Positions 8,722 through 17,641 of a stretch of 64,000 nt of DNA are shown piece by piece. Numbering within the stretch: position 1 is the first letter of the stretch; each line of letters opens with the position of its first letter. Source of the DNA: Oscillospiraceae bacterium (GTDB lineage Bacteria > Bacillota > Clostridia > Oscillospirales > Ruminococcaceae); the NCBI GenBank assembly GCA_031284525.1, contig JAISZR010000003.1, positions 1 through 64,000 on the forward strand. The letters are read 5' to 3'. Made by a program: the position numbers and the translations under genes. Under the pieces are notes generated by a model. That model was not told the DNA's origin. It searched no databases and saw only the letters and a list, made by a program, of their open reading frames with translations.

Positions 8722-8727
8722 TATAAT
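8722..8727 (+). promoter_or_regulatory. Extended -10 element upstream of alaS
   Basis: TATAAT is preceded by TGC, an extended -10 motif, and sits 45 bases upstream of the alaS start. No good -35 hexamer is present at 16-18 nt. The short leader leaves no room for a T-box. Confidence 0.5.
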
Positions 8728-8771
8728 AACTGTGTGTTCGTGAGCCGGATGTGGAGGGATTAGGTTAAGTT

Positions 8772-11381
8772 ATGAAGTGGACAAGTGTGGATGATTTGAG
8801 GGAACAGTTTTTGACATTTTTTGAGAAGAAAAATCACATAAGATGTGGAAGTTTCTCGCTTGTCCCCGAGGATGATAAGAGTCTTCTTCTGGTGAACTCG
8901 GGAATGGGGCCATTGAAAAAGTATTTCTTGGGGCAGAAAAAATGTGCAACGAATCGGATGACAAGCAGTCAAAAATGCATCCGAACGCCAGATATTGACA
9001 GGGTTGGAATCACGAGTAGGCACGGAACTTTTTTTGAGATGCTCGGGAGTTTTTCGTTTGGTGACTATTTTAAGAAAGATGCCATTGCGTGGGCATTTGA
9101 ATTTGTTTCTGAAACGATAAAAATGCCGCTTGAGAAACTGTTTATTACTGTTTATGAAGATGATGAAGAGGCATACAACATTTGGGTGGACGAAATTAAG
9201 ATCCCAAAATCCCACATGGTAAAGTTGGGGAAGGCGGACAATTTTTGGGAAATTGGTGCGGGGCCTTGTGGTCCGTGTACAGAGCTTTATTTCGACCGTG
9301 GGGAAGTATATGGCTGTGGGCAAGAAGATTGCAAGCCTGGATGTGATTGTGACCGCTTTGTTGAATTTTGGAACATCGTTTTTTCTGAGTTCAACTCCGA
9401 TGGGAAGGGCAATTACAAGGAGTTAGCACACAAAAATATAGATACTGGCATGGGGCTTGAGCGGCTTGCTTGCATTGTTCAAGGGGTTGATAACCTCTTT
9501 GAAGTGGATTCGGTCAAAAAAGTGATCGCCGCGGTTTGCAAAAAAACTGGCGGGAGTTACAACAGCAGCGAAAAGGATGATATCTCAATTCGAGTGATTG
9601 CAGACCACATAAGAAGTAGTGTGTTCATGATTTCGGATCAGGTGATGCCTTCGAATGACGGACGCGGGTATGTCTTGAGGCGATTGATCAGGAGAGCTGT
9701 GAAGCATGGGAGAAGACTTGGATTGACGGACCCGTTTTTGTTCGAGTTGTGTGACGAGGTTATTAAAGGCAGTCGGTCAGCTTATCCTGAGCTTGAGCAA
9801 AACAGGAAACATATTGAAGATGTGATTAAAAATGAGGAGGAAAAGTTTGGAGAGACACTCGACCAAGGGCTGGAGCTTTTGAGCAACATAATAAGTAGCC
9901 TGAAATCTAAAGTGCTTCCCGGCGAACTTGCCTTTAAACTTTATGATACTTTTGGTTTCCCACTTGAGATAATCGAAGAAATAACCGCGGAAGCTGGTAT
10001 CCAAGTGGATCGCCTAGGATTCGACGAGTTGATGAAAAAACAAAGGCAGACGGCTAGAGATGCAAGAAAAAAAACGGGGGATGCAGGTTGGAAGCCGGGT
10101 GATGTTGATCTCTTTGAGGAAGTTGCAACCTCTTTGTTTGTGGGTTATTCTCAGCTTTGTGTTAAGACTAAGATTTTGGCTTTGGCGAAGGAAGGTGCGC
10201 GAGTCAAAGAGGTGACGCTGGGTGATGTATGCACTTTGGTTGTTGCCCAGACTCCATTTTATTCAACGAGTGGCGGGCAGGTATATGACACGGGTTCAAT
10301 CGAGTGCAAAAACGGAAGATTGGAGGTTACCAACAGCCAAAAACTTCCGACTGGTCAGGTAATTTTAACGGCATCGGTTAGGGAGGGGAACCTTGGTGTT
10401 GATGAAGAGGTCGAGTGCCGTGTTGATCCTGAGCGACGCCAAGCGATATGCAAGAATCATTCAGCTTGCCACATTTTGCAAAAGGCGCTCCGTGAGATTT
10501 TGGGCGAACACGTGACGCAAGCGGGCTCGTACGTTGACGACAAACGGCTGAGGTTTGATTTTGCGCATTTTAAGGCATTGAGTAGGGAACAACTTGCTGC
10601 CACGCAACAAAAAGTCAACGAAGTCATTTTTTCTGGGCAACCGGTAAGTGTTAAAGAAATGCCGATTGAAGAAGCAAAAAAAACGGGGGCAATTGCTCTG
10701 TTTGGAGAAAAATATACGAATGACGTCAGGGTTTGCTCTATTGGAGATTATTCAATCGAGTTTTGTGGTGGGACTCACGTTTCGAACACTTCGCAGATCA
10801 ATATTTTTAAGATTATTTCTGAGTCGTCGGTTGCCGCCGGCATCAGGCGGATTGAGGCAACGACTTCTGCAGGGGTTCTGGCCATTGTTGAACAGAGCGA
10901 CGAATTGCTCTGTAAGATTGCAGAATCGCTAAAGGTTACCAGTATCGGAGAGATTGAAAAGCGGCTTGGTTTGACATTGGAGGAGCTAGCTAATGCGAAT
11001 TTCGAAATTAAGAAGTTGCGCAACCAGAGGATTGAGGCAATGGTCGTCTTGCAGGCTAAAAATGCAAAGCAACTGAATGGCTTAAGCGTGGTTGTGCAAG
11101 TGTTTGACGATTTAAAGCCGGAAGAACTCAGGCCTTTGTGTGACAAACTAAAACTGAGGTTAGTGGATTCGGTGGTGGTCTTAGTTGCGCCTGGTGAGCG
11201 CAATGCCGTTTTGGTGAGCGTTACCGGGAAGGCTCGGGAAAGGTATGAAGCGGTGGATATAGTAAAAGGGGTCTGCGCAGCGCTCGGAGGAGGCGGTGGT
11301 GGCAAAAAGGAATTGGCGCAGGGCAACATTTTGAAGATTCAAGGTCTAGAGGAAGAGGTGTTGAGAATCTTGCAGGGGTGA
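8772..11381 (+). CDS. alaS: Alanine--tRNA ligase
   Basis: Charges tRNA-Ala with alanine and edits mischarged Ser/Gly. The 869-residue length is typical. The class II catalytic core (about 1-350) includes RCGSFSLVP, SFSFGDYF and RGYVLRRLIRRA. The editing domain carries the zinc motif NHSACH near 560 and CGGTH near 660. The C-terminal C-Ala/DHHA1-type domain ends with the glycine-rich ALGGGGGGKKELAQG. A cysteine-rich insert near 180-200 (CGQEDCKPGCDCDR) probably binds metal. The ATG is chosen on the conserved start of homologues. nrdG follows 4 bases after the stop, suggesting co-transcription. Confidence 0.97.
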   Translation: MKWTSVDDLREQFLTFFEKKNHIRCGSFSLVPEDDKSLLLVNSGMGPLKKYFLGQKKCATNRMTSSQKCIRTPDIDRVGITSRHGTFFEMLGSFSFGDYFKKDAIAWAFEFVSETIKMPLEKLFITVYEDDEEAYNIWVDEIKIPKSHMVKLGKADNFWEIGAGPCGPCTELYFDRGEVYGCGQEDCKPGCDCDRFVEFWNIVFSEFNSDGKGNYKELAHKNIDTGMGLERLACIVQGVDNLFEVDSVKKVIAAVCKKTGGSYNSSEKDDISIRVIADHIRSSVFMISDQVMPSNDGRGYVLRRLIRRAVKHGRRLGLTDPFLFELCDEVIKGSRSAYPELEQNRKHIEDVIKNEEEKFGETLDQGLELLSNIISSLKSKVLPGELAFKLYDTFGFPLEIIEEITAEAGIQVDRLGFDELMKKQRQTARDARKKTGDAGWKPGDVDLFEEVATSLFVGYSQLCVKTKILALAKEGARVKEVTLGDVCTLVVAQTPFYSTSGGQVYDTGSIECKNGRLEVTNSQKLPTGQVILTASVREGNLGVDEEVECRVDPERRQAICKNHSACHILQKALREILGEHVTQAGSYVDDKRLRFDFAHFKALSREQLAATQQKVNEVIFSGQPVSVKEMPIEEAKKTGAIALFGEKYTNDVRVCSIGDYSIEFCGGTHVSNTSQINIFKIISESSVAAGIRRIEATTSAGVLAIVEQSDELLCKIAESLKVTSIGEIEKRLGLTLEELANANFEIKKLRNQRIEAMVVLQAKNAKQLNGLSVVVQVFDDLKPEELRPLCDKLKLRLVDSVVVLVAPGERNAVLVSVTGKARERYEAVDIVKGVCAALGGGGGGKKELAQGNILKIQGLEEEVLRILQG

Positions 11382-11385
11382 TTTT

Positions 11386-12078
11386 TTGGAGATAGCGGGA
11401 CTTGCACCAAATTCAACAGTAGATTACCCGGGAATTTTGGCTGCTGTTTTGTTTACGAGTGGTTGCAATATGGACTGTTTTTATTGCCACAACAGAAAAC
11501 TTATTAACAAAACTTTGGAACTAACTGCTGAAGATACCGTTTTTGCATTTTTGCAGAAACGAAGTGGCTTCTTAGATGGTGTGGTTATTTCTGGTGGGGA
11601 ACCGACTATTCAAAAAGATCTGGTGACATTTGTTGGGGAAATCAAGAGACTTGGCTATAAGGTTAAGCTTGACACAAATGGAAGTGAGCCGGCTGTTGTC
11701 CAAGAGCTTCTTGCCGGTGGTTTGTTGGATTATGTGGCAGTTGATTACAAAGCTCCCTGGAGGAGATATAAAGAAATCTGTAATTATGTGAGAACCGAGA
11801 ATGTGCAGAAAACTCTGGAGGTTTTAAAAAACAGTGAGATAAGCTGGGAAGCAAGGACTACGATGCTGCCGCACATAACGCGGGAAGAATATATTGAGAT
11901 GGCGAGAGAGATGTTCATTTTGCCGAGATATGTGATCAATCAGTACCGCATTCCAGAAGATTTTTTGGAGGTAGATAGACCGAAAATGGAAGTTAGACCT
12001 CATTCAAAAGATTTTTTGCTGGGGGTGGAAAGGGAAATAAAGTCATTTCAGCCGAACGTAATTCTGTGTGGGGTTTGA
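11386..12078 (+). CDS. nrdG: Anaerobic ribonucleotide reductase activating protein (radical SAM)
   Basis: A 230-residue radical-SAM enzyme. TSGCNMDCFYCHNR (residues about 26-39) holds the CxxxCxxC ligands of the 4Fe-4S cluster, and VVISGGEPT is the SAM-contacting GGE motif. YPGILAAVLF just before the cluster is typical of NrdG, which makes the glycyl radical of class III ribonucleotide reductase. Its likely partner, nrdD, lies at 54576-56729 and not beside it, which is unusual. The start is TTG 11386 with GCAGGGGTG 7 nt upstream. A related pyruvate-formate-lyase-type activase cannot be excluded, but NrdD is the only glycyl-radical enzyme visible. Confidence 0.85.
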   Translation: MEIAGLAPNSTVDYPGILAAVLFTSGCNMDCFYCHNRKLINKTLELTAEDTVFAFLQKRSGFLDGVVISGGEPTIQKDLVTFVGEIKRLGYKVKLDTNGSEPAVVQELLAGGLLDYVAVDYKAPWRRYKEICNYVRTENVQKTLEVLKNSEISWEARTTMLPHITREEYIEMAREMFILPRYVINQYRIPEDFLEVDRPKMEVRPHSKDFLLGVEREIKSFQPNVILCGV

Positions 12079-12103
12079 GATGGTAAACTCATGGGGGGAT
12101 TTT

Positions 12104-12445
12104 ATGGATCACTGCGTTTTTTGTGACATTGCCGATGGAAAATTAAAAGCGAAAATCCTTTATAAAGATGAGAAAATAATGGCATTTTATGATCTTGAAG
12201 CGGTAGCCCCTATTCATTTTTTGGTGATGTCGAGGGCGCATATTGTGTCTGTTAAGGCTATCAACAAGGAAAATAGCAGCACTGTTTCGGGGATTTTTGA
12301 GGTTATTGCAGCGCTTGCAAAAAAGCTGGAGCTTGTGGACGGCTTCAGGGTAGTTGCGAACAGTGGCAAACTGGCGGGACAAACAGTCAACCATCTGCAT
12401 TTCCATGTTTTGGGCGGCCGTGTCTTTGAGTGGCCGCCAGGTTAA
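12104..12445 (+). CDS. HIT-family nucleotide-binding protein
   Basis: A 113-residue histidine-triad protein. The triad HLHFHVL lies near residue 100, with the N-terminal CVFCDI zinc-type pair usual in the Hint/HinT branch. These enzymes hydrolyse adenosine phosphoramidates and aminoacyl-adenylates. GGGGGG at about 12093 puts the start at ATG 12104 rather than at the upstream in-frame ATG 12068. It sits just after nrdG in what looks like a single transcription unit. The exact substrate is not visible. Confidence 0.9.
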   Translation: MDHCVFCDIADGKLKAKILYKDEKIMAFYDLEAVAPIHFLVMSRAHIVSVKAINKENSSTVSGIFEVIAALAKKLELVDGFRVVANSGKLAGQTVNHLHFHVLGGRVFEWPPG

Positions 12446-12500
12446 AAAATCGCGAGAGAAATGGCAGCTTAGGACAAAGAGTTACGAATGGAGAGATTTT

Positions 12501-13046
12501 ATGCAGGAGTACTATACGCTGAAAGTTGTGGGATTAGAAAGAAAGTTGCCGATCTGCAAGATTGATGAAGAGACTTCGATTGCCGCATTCATTATGTTTT
12601 CAGATACCGAGCTTACGGTACGGTGCGCGGAAGAGTTAGCGCGAAGAGTTCCGGATTTTGACGTGATTGTCACGGCCGAATCGAAGGGGATTCCACTTGC
12701 TTATGAAATGGCCAAGATAATGAAAAAAGAATATATGGTTGCGAGAAAGCATGCAAAGCTTTATATGCTTGCGCCTGTTGAGGTCCGCGTCAAATCGATT
12801 TCAACCAAGAGTGTTCAAAGTTTGTGCTTGGATTTGCGTGACATGGAGAAATTGGATGGGAAAAAGATACTCATCGTAGACGATGTGATTAGTACGGGAG
12901 GCTCGTTAAACGCCATTAAGGACCTGCTTGAGCAGACGGGCGGGACAGTCGTTGGGCAAGCTGCGGCTTTGGCGGAGGGAGATGCCATCGGCCGTCGTGA
13001 TATAATATATCTAGCCGAATTGCCGATTATTAAGAACAAAAAATAA
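12501..13046 (+). CDS. Phosphoribosyltransferase family protein (adenine PRTase-like)
   Basis: A 181-residue type I phosphoribosyltransferase. The PRPP-binding motif KKILIVDDVISTGGSL lies near residue 120, and FDVIVTAESKGIPLAYEMA forms the purine-side loop seen in Apt and Xpt proteins. It probably converts a purine base and PRPP to a nucleotide, but the base cannot be read from sequence. The start is ATG 12501 behind GGAGAG; frame is open upstream but lacks a ribosome site. Its neighbours are a HIT protein and a membrane protease, not a purine operon. Confidence 0.75.
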   Translation: MQEYYTLKVVGLERKLPICKIDEETSIAAFIMFSDTELTVRCAEELARRVPDFDVIVTAESKGIPLAYEMAKIMKKEYMVARKHAKLYMLAPVEVRVKSISTKSVQSLCLDLRDMEKLDGKKILIVDDVISTGGSLNAIKDLLEQTGGTVVGQAAALAEGDAIGRRDIIYLAELPIIKNKK

Positions 13047-13059
13047 GAGGGGTTATAGT

Positions 13060-13749
13060 ATGTTAGGGTATTATGAATATGGACCACTTTATTGGGCTTC
13101 GTTTATAGCTTTCGCTTTATGTCTAGTGGCAGAGATAGGTGTAAAAACCACATTTAGCAGGTATGACAAAATCAAGGGGAGATCTGGAGCAACTGGAGCG
13201 GATGTGGCGATGGCGCTTTTGAGAGCTGGTGGAATAATTGACGTTAAGGTGGAGCGCATTAGCAAAAATCTCGGTGATCATTTTGATCACACTGCGGGAG
13301 TCATAAGGCTTTCTGAGAAGGTTTATAATGGAAGTTCGGTTGCAGCTCTTGGGGTGGCTGCACACGAAGTCGGGCATGCGCTGCAGTATAAGGAAGGATA
13401 TCTCCCGATTAAGTTGCGGAATGAAATTTACCCTGTTGTGGCCTTCGGATCGAGTGCAGCAATTCCCCTTTTTTTCTTAGGGATGATTCTTTCGCTTTCT
13501 GGGTTGGCACTTGCCGGAATTATTTTGTTTGGATTCGTTGCAGTCTTTCAGTTCGTCACTTTGCCGACCGAGATTAATGCAAGCAACAGGGCACTTGACG
13601 TTTTGAAAACCGCAAAAATTCTGGATGAAGATGAAATTGGGATGGCATCGCGTGTTTTGAGGGCGGCAGCGTTCACCTATGTTGCTTCCCTAGTCATGAC
13701 ACTTGTCAACCTGCTGCGCTTTATTTACACATTCAGAAGGAGAGATTAG
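13060..13749 (+). CDS. yugP: YugP-type membrane zinc metallopeptidase
   Basis: A 229-residue integral membrane protein with HEVGH near residue 106, the zincin catalytic motif, and a downstream Glu (TEINASNRA) fitting the third ligand. Hydrophobic helices lie at about 7-25, 125-170 and 205-222. Length and layout match the YugP/DUF2268-like family of Firmicutes, whose substrates are poorly known. AGAGGGG lies 7 nt before ATG 13060. Confidence 0.88.
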   Translation: MLGYYEYGPLYWASFIAFALCLVAEIGVKTTFSRYDKIKGRSGATGADVAMALLRAGGIIDVKVERISKNLGDHFDHTAGVIRLSEKVYNGSSVAALGVAAHEVGHALQYKEGYLPIKLRNEIYPVVAFGSSAAIPLFFLGMILSLSGLALAGIILFGFVAVFQFVTLPTEINASNRALDVLKTAKILDEDEIGMASRVLRAAAFTYVASLVMTLVNLLRFIYTFRRRD

Positions 13750-13798
13750 CTTCTGTATTGCATTTGGGATCACAAATTTGCCTAAAGAGGGGTGTTTT

Positions 13799-13834
13799 AT
13801 GTCACAAAGCTCCCCCGAAGTCCGCTTTATATGA
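13799..13834 (+). CDS. Candidate 11-residue leader peptide
   Basis: AAAGAGGGG at 13784-13792 stands 6 nt before ATG 13799, which opens a reading frame of 11 sense codons (MSQSSPEVRFI). Its TGA stop overlaps TGAGGAGA, the ribosome site of the GTG start at 13846. This arrangement would couple translation of the next gene to the short frame. No attenuator hairpin is obvious, and the peptide has no run of a regulatory amino acid. Confidence 0.4.
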   Translation: MSQSSPEVRFI

Positions 13835-13845
13835 GGAGAATAAAA

Positions 13846-14508
13846 GTGATACCAGAAATAAACGGAAGGCTAAGGAGTCATATGATCAGAGTGCCAGAAG
13901 AAATCTGGCAAGTTCGCGGAATCAAAATTTTTGGAAAGTTGATTAGGGCCGTGGTCTTTTCAACTGATCTTGCTGTGATAAAAAATGTCAATGCGGATGC
14001 TGTGATTGCAGTTTATCCGTTCACGGCGCAGCCGGTGATTAACCAGGCAATAACAATGGCTGCGGATATTCCGGTGTTTATTGGTGTTGGTGGTGGGGTC
14101 ACAACGGGTCAGCGCGCCATTAACATGGCTATGCAGGCGGAATACCAGGGAGCTCTTGGAGTGGTTTTGAATGTGCCGACCAAGAATGACGTTCTCGAAT
14201 CTATATATGCAGTTGTGGAGATCCCGATTATCGTGACGGTAGTTTCGTCAAACAAAGATGTGATTAAGGAGCGGTTGGAGTCGCACACAGCTATCCTGAA
14301 TGTTTCGGCAGGGGAGAGAACACCGCAGGTTGTTAGTGAAATAAAAAAAGATTTTCCACAGGCTGTAATTATGGCGACTGGCGGACCAACGCCGGAATCA
14401 ATCAAGGCGACGATTGCATCGGGAGCGGATGCCATAACTTGGACACCGCCTACGACAGCCCAAATATCCAAGGAAATGATGAAAGACTATAGGTGCGAAT
14501 ATATTTGA
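13846..14508 (+). CDS. Conserved TIM-barrel protein of unknown function ('hydrolase' family)
   Basis: A 220-residue protein resembling an uncharacterised Firmicutes family usually labelled 'hydrolase'. It has the alternating beta/alpha pattern of a TIM barrel: DADAVIAVYPFTAQPVI, IPVFIGVGGGVTTG and LGVVLNVP, then IIVTVVSS. Near the C-terminus are MATGGPTPESI and ASGADAITWTPPT, which look like phosphate-binding loops. The frame is open from 13792, but GAGGAGA at 13833-13839 selects GTG 13846. A cation-efflux gene follows after 19 bases. No reaction can be assigned. Confidence 0.75.
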   Translation: MIPEINGRLRSHMIRVPEEIWQVRGIKIFGKLIRAVVFSTDLAVIKNVNADAVIAVYPFTAQPVINQAITMAADIPVFIGVGGGVTTGQRAINMAMQAEYQGALGVVLNVPTKNDVLESIYAVVEIPIIVTVVSSNKDVIKERLESHTAILNVSAGERTPQVVSEIKKDFPQAVIMATGGPTPESIKATIASGADAITWTPPTTAQISKEMMKDYRCEYI

Positions 14509-14527
14509 CGGAGAGTACGACAAACGA

Positions 14528-15667
14528 ATGGAAGAAAAACTTTTGGAATTGTTCGGATCAAAAAAGTCCAAACGCGACGCATATATATTGGTGGCTGGCA
14601 GCGTAGGGATCTTAATGAACCTGTTGTTGGTCGCGATAAAATGGATAATTGGAACTTCTGCAAATTCAGTTACATTGATCTCGGATGCCCTTAATAACCT
14701 ATTAGACGCAGGGTGTTCTGTTATTGTGATAATTGGAACAAAATTGGCTCGGAAATCCCCGGACAAAAAGCATCCCTATGGTTATGGGAGAGTAGAATAT
14801 ATCGCTGGGCTTATTGTTTCTGTGTCAATTCTTGTGTGTGGCCTTAGTTTTTTAAAAAGGTCTACGCTTGCGATAGTTCAGCCCCAAGAGGTCCATTTTG
14901 ACATGATCTCTCTTTGGGGAGTTTTAGTTGCTCTTGGCATCAAGATTTTTCTCTGGTGGTATAATAAAAGGGTGGAAACGAAGATTAACTCCCAGATGTT
15001 AAAAGCTGTAAGTATGGATGCATTGGTGGATGTTGCGATCTCTTTGCTCACGTTGGTTGTGGCATTTGTTTCTCTGTTTTCGGATGTTAAGATTGATGGG
15101 TACATAGGGATTGTGGTCTCTCTGTTTGTCATGTATTCTGGCGTGCGATTGATTAGGGAGACGGGTGGCAGTATAGTTGGATATAAAATTGAAAAAACTC
15201 TCGCAGACAAGGTTTATCAGAAGGTTATGGCGCAGGATATAATAAGCGGAGCTCACGATTTGATTTTGCATAACTACGGTCCTAATAGATACATTGGGTC
15301 GATAAATGCCGGGGTCGCCGATTCCCTGACTGTTAAGGAAGTGGCCGATGTTTTTGTGAGACTTAAAAGTGAGATTGATGAGAAGTTTGGAATCTCAATG
15401 ACATTAGGGATTTATTCGGTTGGTGACTATGATGAAAAAACGTTGAAGATAAAATGTGAAGCGCAAAGGATCATTTTAGGGTTCGATAAAGTGCTCAGTA
15501 TCCACGCATTTGGCATTGATAAGGAAGCGAAGGTTATGTATTTTGACATAGTTCTTGCTTTCGAGATGGTAGATGAAAAAGGCTTGAAGTCTGATATCAC
15601 AAGGGCCATTAAAGCAAAGTTTCCAGAATATGACGTTATGATTCACATCGACAGGGAATATACATAA
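14528..15667 (+). CDS. Cation diffusion facilitator family transporter
   Basis: A 379-residue CDF protein. Six membrane helices span about 20-215, with the metal-site helix SDALNNLLD (about 57-65) and a second site in SMDALVDVAIS (about 160-170); HPYGYGRVEYIAG connects helices 2 and 3. The cytoplasmic tail (about 215-379) is longer than in small CDFs and seems to hold two ferredoxin-like modules. Such proteins export divalent metals (Zn, Fe, Mn, Co) in exchange for protons. The metal cannot be read from the sequence. GGAGAG precedes ATG 14528. Confidence 0.9.
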   Translation: MEEKLLELFGSKKSKRDAYILVAGSVGILMNLLLVAIKWIIGTSANSVTLISDALNNLLDAGCSVIVIIGTKLARKSPDKKHPYGYGRVEYIAGLIVSVSILVCGLSFLKRSTLAIVQPQEVHFDMISLWGVLVALGIKIFLWWYNKRVETKINSQMLKAVSMDALVDVAISLLTLVVAFVSLFSDVKIDGYIGIVVSLFVMYSGVRLIRETGGSIVGYKIEKTLADKVYQKVMAQDIISGAHDLILHNYGPNRYIGSINAGVADSLTVKEVADVFVRLKSEIDEKFGISMTLGIYSVGDYDEKTLKIKCEAQRIILGFDKVLSIHAFGIDKEAKVMYFDIVLAFEMVDEKGLKSDITRAIKAKFPEYDVMIHIDREYT

Positions 15668-15689
15668 CAGTGAGGGGGAGACAGTAGAG

Positions 15690-16067
15690 ATGTTTAAACA
15701 CGATTATGTGGAGGAACAGATTGAGATCCTGTGCAAGACGATTGCAGCCATCTTGTTCGGGTCGAGTGCAGTTAAAAAAGTTTTTAAGAAGAGCGATGAA
15801 GAAGATGAGGTAGCAGACCCTGTTGGTGACAGATTGCTTGAATTGACTCTTGATAAGTTTTTGGCGGATGATGTAGCTAAGGCGCGGAGGATGTTACTTA
15901 GTGCCGTTAAAGCAAGTTCTTCTGCTGGGCGTTTAAAAATTGCACTGGAGTTTTATAACAAAGCTTTAGAGCAGGGAAAACTTTCAAAAAGGGAAGCTGA
16001 AGAAGATCTTGCGGAACTCAGAAAAGTTTACCCTATAGATGAAGAGGCTTTCCCCAACGAAGATTAG
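15690..16067 (+). CDS. DUF6483-like hypothetical protein
   Basis: A 125-residue soluble, charged, mostly helical protein. The N-terminus (HDYVEEQIEILCKTIAAILFG) matches my recollection of the DUF6483 family of Clostridia. The middle and C-terminus look like short TPR-type helices (ALEFYNKALEQGKLSKREA). A strong site, GAGGGGGAGA, lies about 13 nt before ATG 15690. It follows the CDF gene by 22 bases and may share its transcript. Function unknown. Confidence 0.7.
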   Translation: MFKHDYVEEQIEILCKTIAAILFGSSAVKKVFKKSDEEDEVADPVGDRLLELTLDKFLADDVAKARRMLLSAVKASSSAGRLKIALEFYNKALEQGKLSKREAEEDLAELRKVYPIDEEAFPNED

Positions 16068-16129
16068 GAGGTTTTGTGGGGAAGATAAAAGTTAACTGCG
16101 TGACGGCGCGCCATCTTGCATTTTATGCT

Positions 16130-16158
16130 TTGACTTACAGAAGACATAATGATATAAT
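16130..16158 (+). promoter_or_regulatory. Promoter for murA
   Basis: TTGACT and a perfect TATAAT are separated by 17 nt, 84 bases upstream of the murA start. A small GAGCTC-to-GAGCTA inverted pairing lies in the leader. I see no known riboswitch. Confidence 0.75.
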
Positions 16159-16241
16159 ATTCACGATAGAGCTCCCTCGAAGGGATAAAAAGAGCTAATA
16201 AGTGTCGCGACTTTTAAAGATGTATCAAGGGGGGTTTGTAT

Positions 16242-17573
16242 TTGTCTGTATTTTTTGTGAGGGGTGGGATCTCTCTGAAGGGAAATGTTTCCATAAGTGG
16301 CGCAAAAAACGCTGCCGTTGCTATAATCCCTGCTGCCCTGATATCAAACACACCATGTACCATAGAAAACATACCTAACATACGTGATGTGGATACATTA
16401 CTTGACATAATTTCGGATATGGGGGCCAGAGTTCAGAGGCTGGACGAACATACGATAGTTATTGATCCAACCCAGTTGGGGTGTCCGGTTGTCCCATATG
16501 AGGTCACAAAAAAAATGCGCGCTTCATATTACATTCTTGGTGCTTTGCTTGGTAGGTTCGGGAAAGCTGACGTTGCGATGCCAGGTGGCTGCAAAATTGG
16601 AGCTAGGCCGATAGATCAGCACATAAAGGGGTTCAGGGCTATCGGGGTCGATATTAAAATGGAAAACGGGATGATTAAAGCGCGGTCTGAAAAACTCGCA
16701 GGCGGATTGGTTTATTTTGATACTGTATCGGTTGGTGCCACCATCAATGTCATGTTGGCCAGCGTTCGCGCTGCGGGGACTACGGTTCTTGAAAACGCCG
16801 CTAAAGAGCCGCATGTTGTTGATGTTGCCAACTTTTTGAATACTTTGGGTGCTGATATTCTGGGTGCAGGAACCGATATAATCAGAGTAAAAGGAGTAAA
16901 GAGTTTGACAGGACGCTCATATTCCATTGTTCCGGACCAGATTGAAGCTGGGACTTTTATGCTCTGCGCAATGGCGACACGCGGAGATGTGGAAATCAGC
17001 AATGTCACGCCGAAGCACCTTTATACTATTACAGATAAGCTTAAAGATGTTGGCGCGGTCATTACGGAATTTGACGATTCCATTCGCGTTCAAATGTCGG
17101 GTGGCATTTCTAACACAAATATAAAAACCATGCCATATCCGGGGTTTCCCACTGACATGCAGCCACAGATGGTTTCCCTCCTTTCCCTAGCAAGTGGGAC
17201 GAGCATTGTTACAGAAGGAATTTGGGAAAGTAGGTTTAAATATGTGGATGAACTTGCCAGGTTAGGGGCGAAGCTCCGAGTTAACGACAGGACGGTGGTA
17301 ATTGAGGGAACTAACCAGTTTACCGCTGCACCCGTTAAAGCAACGGACCTCAGAGCGGGTGCTGCCTTGGTGATTGCTGCCCTTGCTGCCAAAGGGACAA
17401 CCAAGATCGAACACGTTCACCACATTGAGCGGGGTTACGAGGACATCGTTGGCAAACTCCAAAAATTGGGTGCAGATATTGTAAGGTCTGATGATTCTCC
17501 GCTTCCCGGAGCGGCGCATGATTCAGGAACGGGTTCGTTTTCAAGTTATTCCTCGGTAAGAGAGTGCAGTTGA
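16242..17573 (+). CDS. murA: UDP-N-acetylglucosamine 1-carboxyvinyltransferase
   Basis: MurA transfers enolpyruvate from PEP to UDP-GlcNAc, the first committed step of peptidoglycan synthesis. The two-fold EPSP-synthase-like barrel is complete. The N-terminal ISGAKNAA binds substrate, and the flexible loop MPGGCKIGARPID keeps the catalytic Cys that fosfomycin alkylates. The C-terminus has the DLRAGAALVIAALAAKG motif followed by ERGYED. AAGGGGGG at 16227-16234 places the start at TTG 16242 (7 nt), not at the TTG one base after the site. Part of a wall and folding cluster with a cyclophilin and murC. Confidence 0.96.
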   Translation: MSVFFVRGGISLKGNVSISGAKNAAVAIIPAALISNTPCTIENIPNIRDVDTLLDIISDMGARVQRLDEHTIVIDPTQLGCPVVPYEVTKKMRASYYILGALLGRFGKADVAMPGGCKIGARPIDQHIKGFRAIGVDIKMENGMIKARSEKLAGGLVYFDTVSVGATINVMLASVRAAGTTVLENAAKEPHVVDVANFLNTLGADILGAGTDIIRVKGVKSLTGRSYSIVPDQIEAGTFMLCAMATRGDVEISNVTPKHLYTITDKLKDVGAVITEFDDSIRVQMSGGISNTNIKTMPYPGFPTDMQPQMVSLLSLASGTSIVTEGIWESRFKYVDELARLGAKLRVNDRTVVIEGTNQFTAAPVKATDLRAGAALVIAALAAKGTTKIEHVHHIERGYEDIVGKLQKLGADIVRSDDSPLPGAAHDSGTGSFSSYSSVRECS

Positions 17574-17641
17574 CAAAAAGTTCCCTTCTTTCTGGTTTGT
17601 TTTAAGTTTTGGGAATAATATTATGATATAGGGGGAAGATC

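Noticed and set aside
8678-8771. T-box leader for alaS
   Set aside because: The space is under 100 bases and contains no T-box sequence (GGTGG...CCGCG type) or terminator hairpin.
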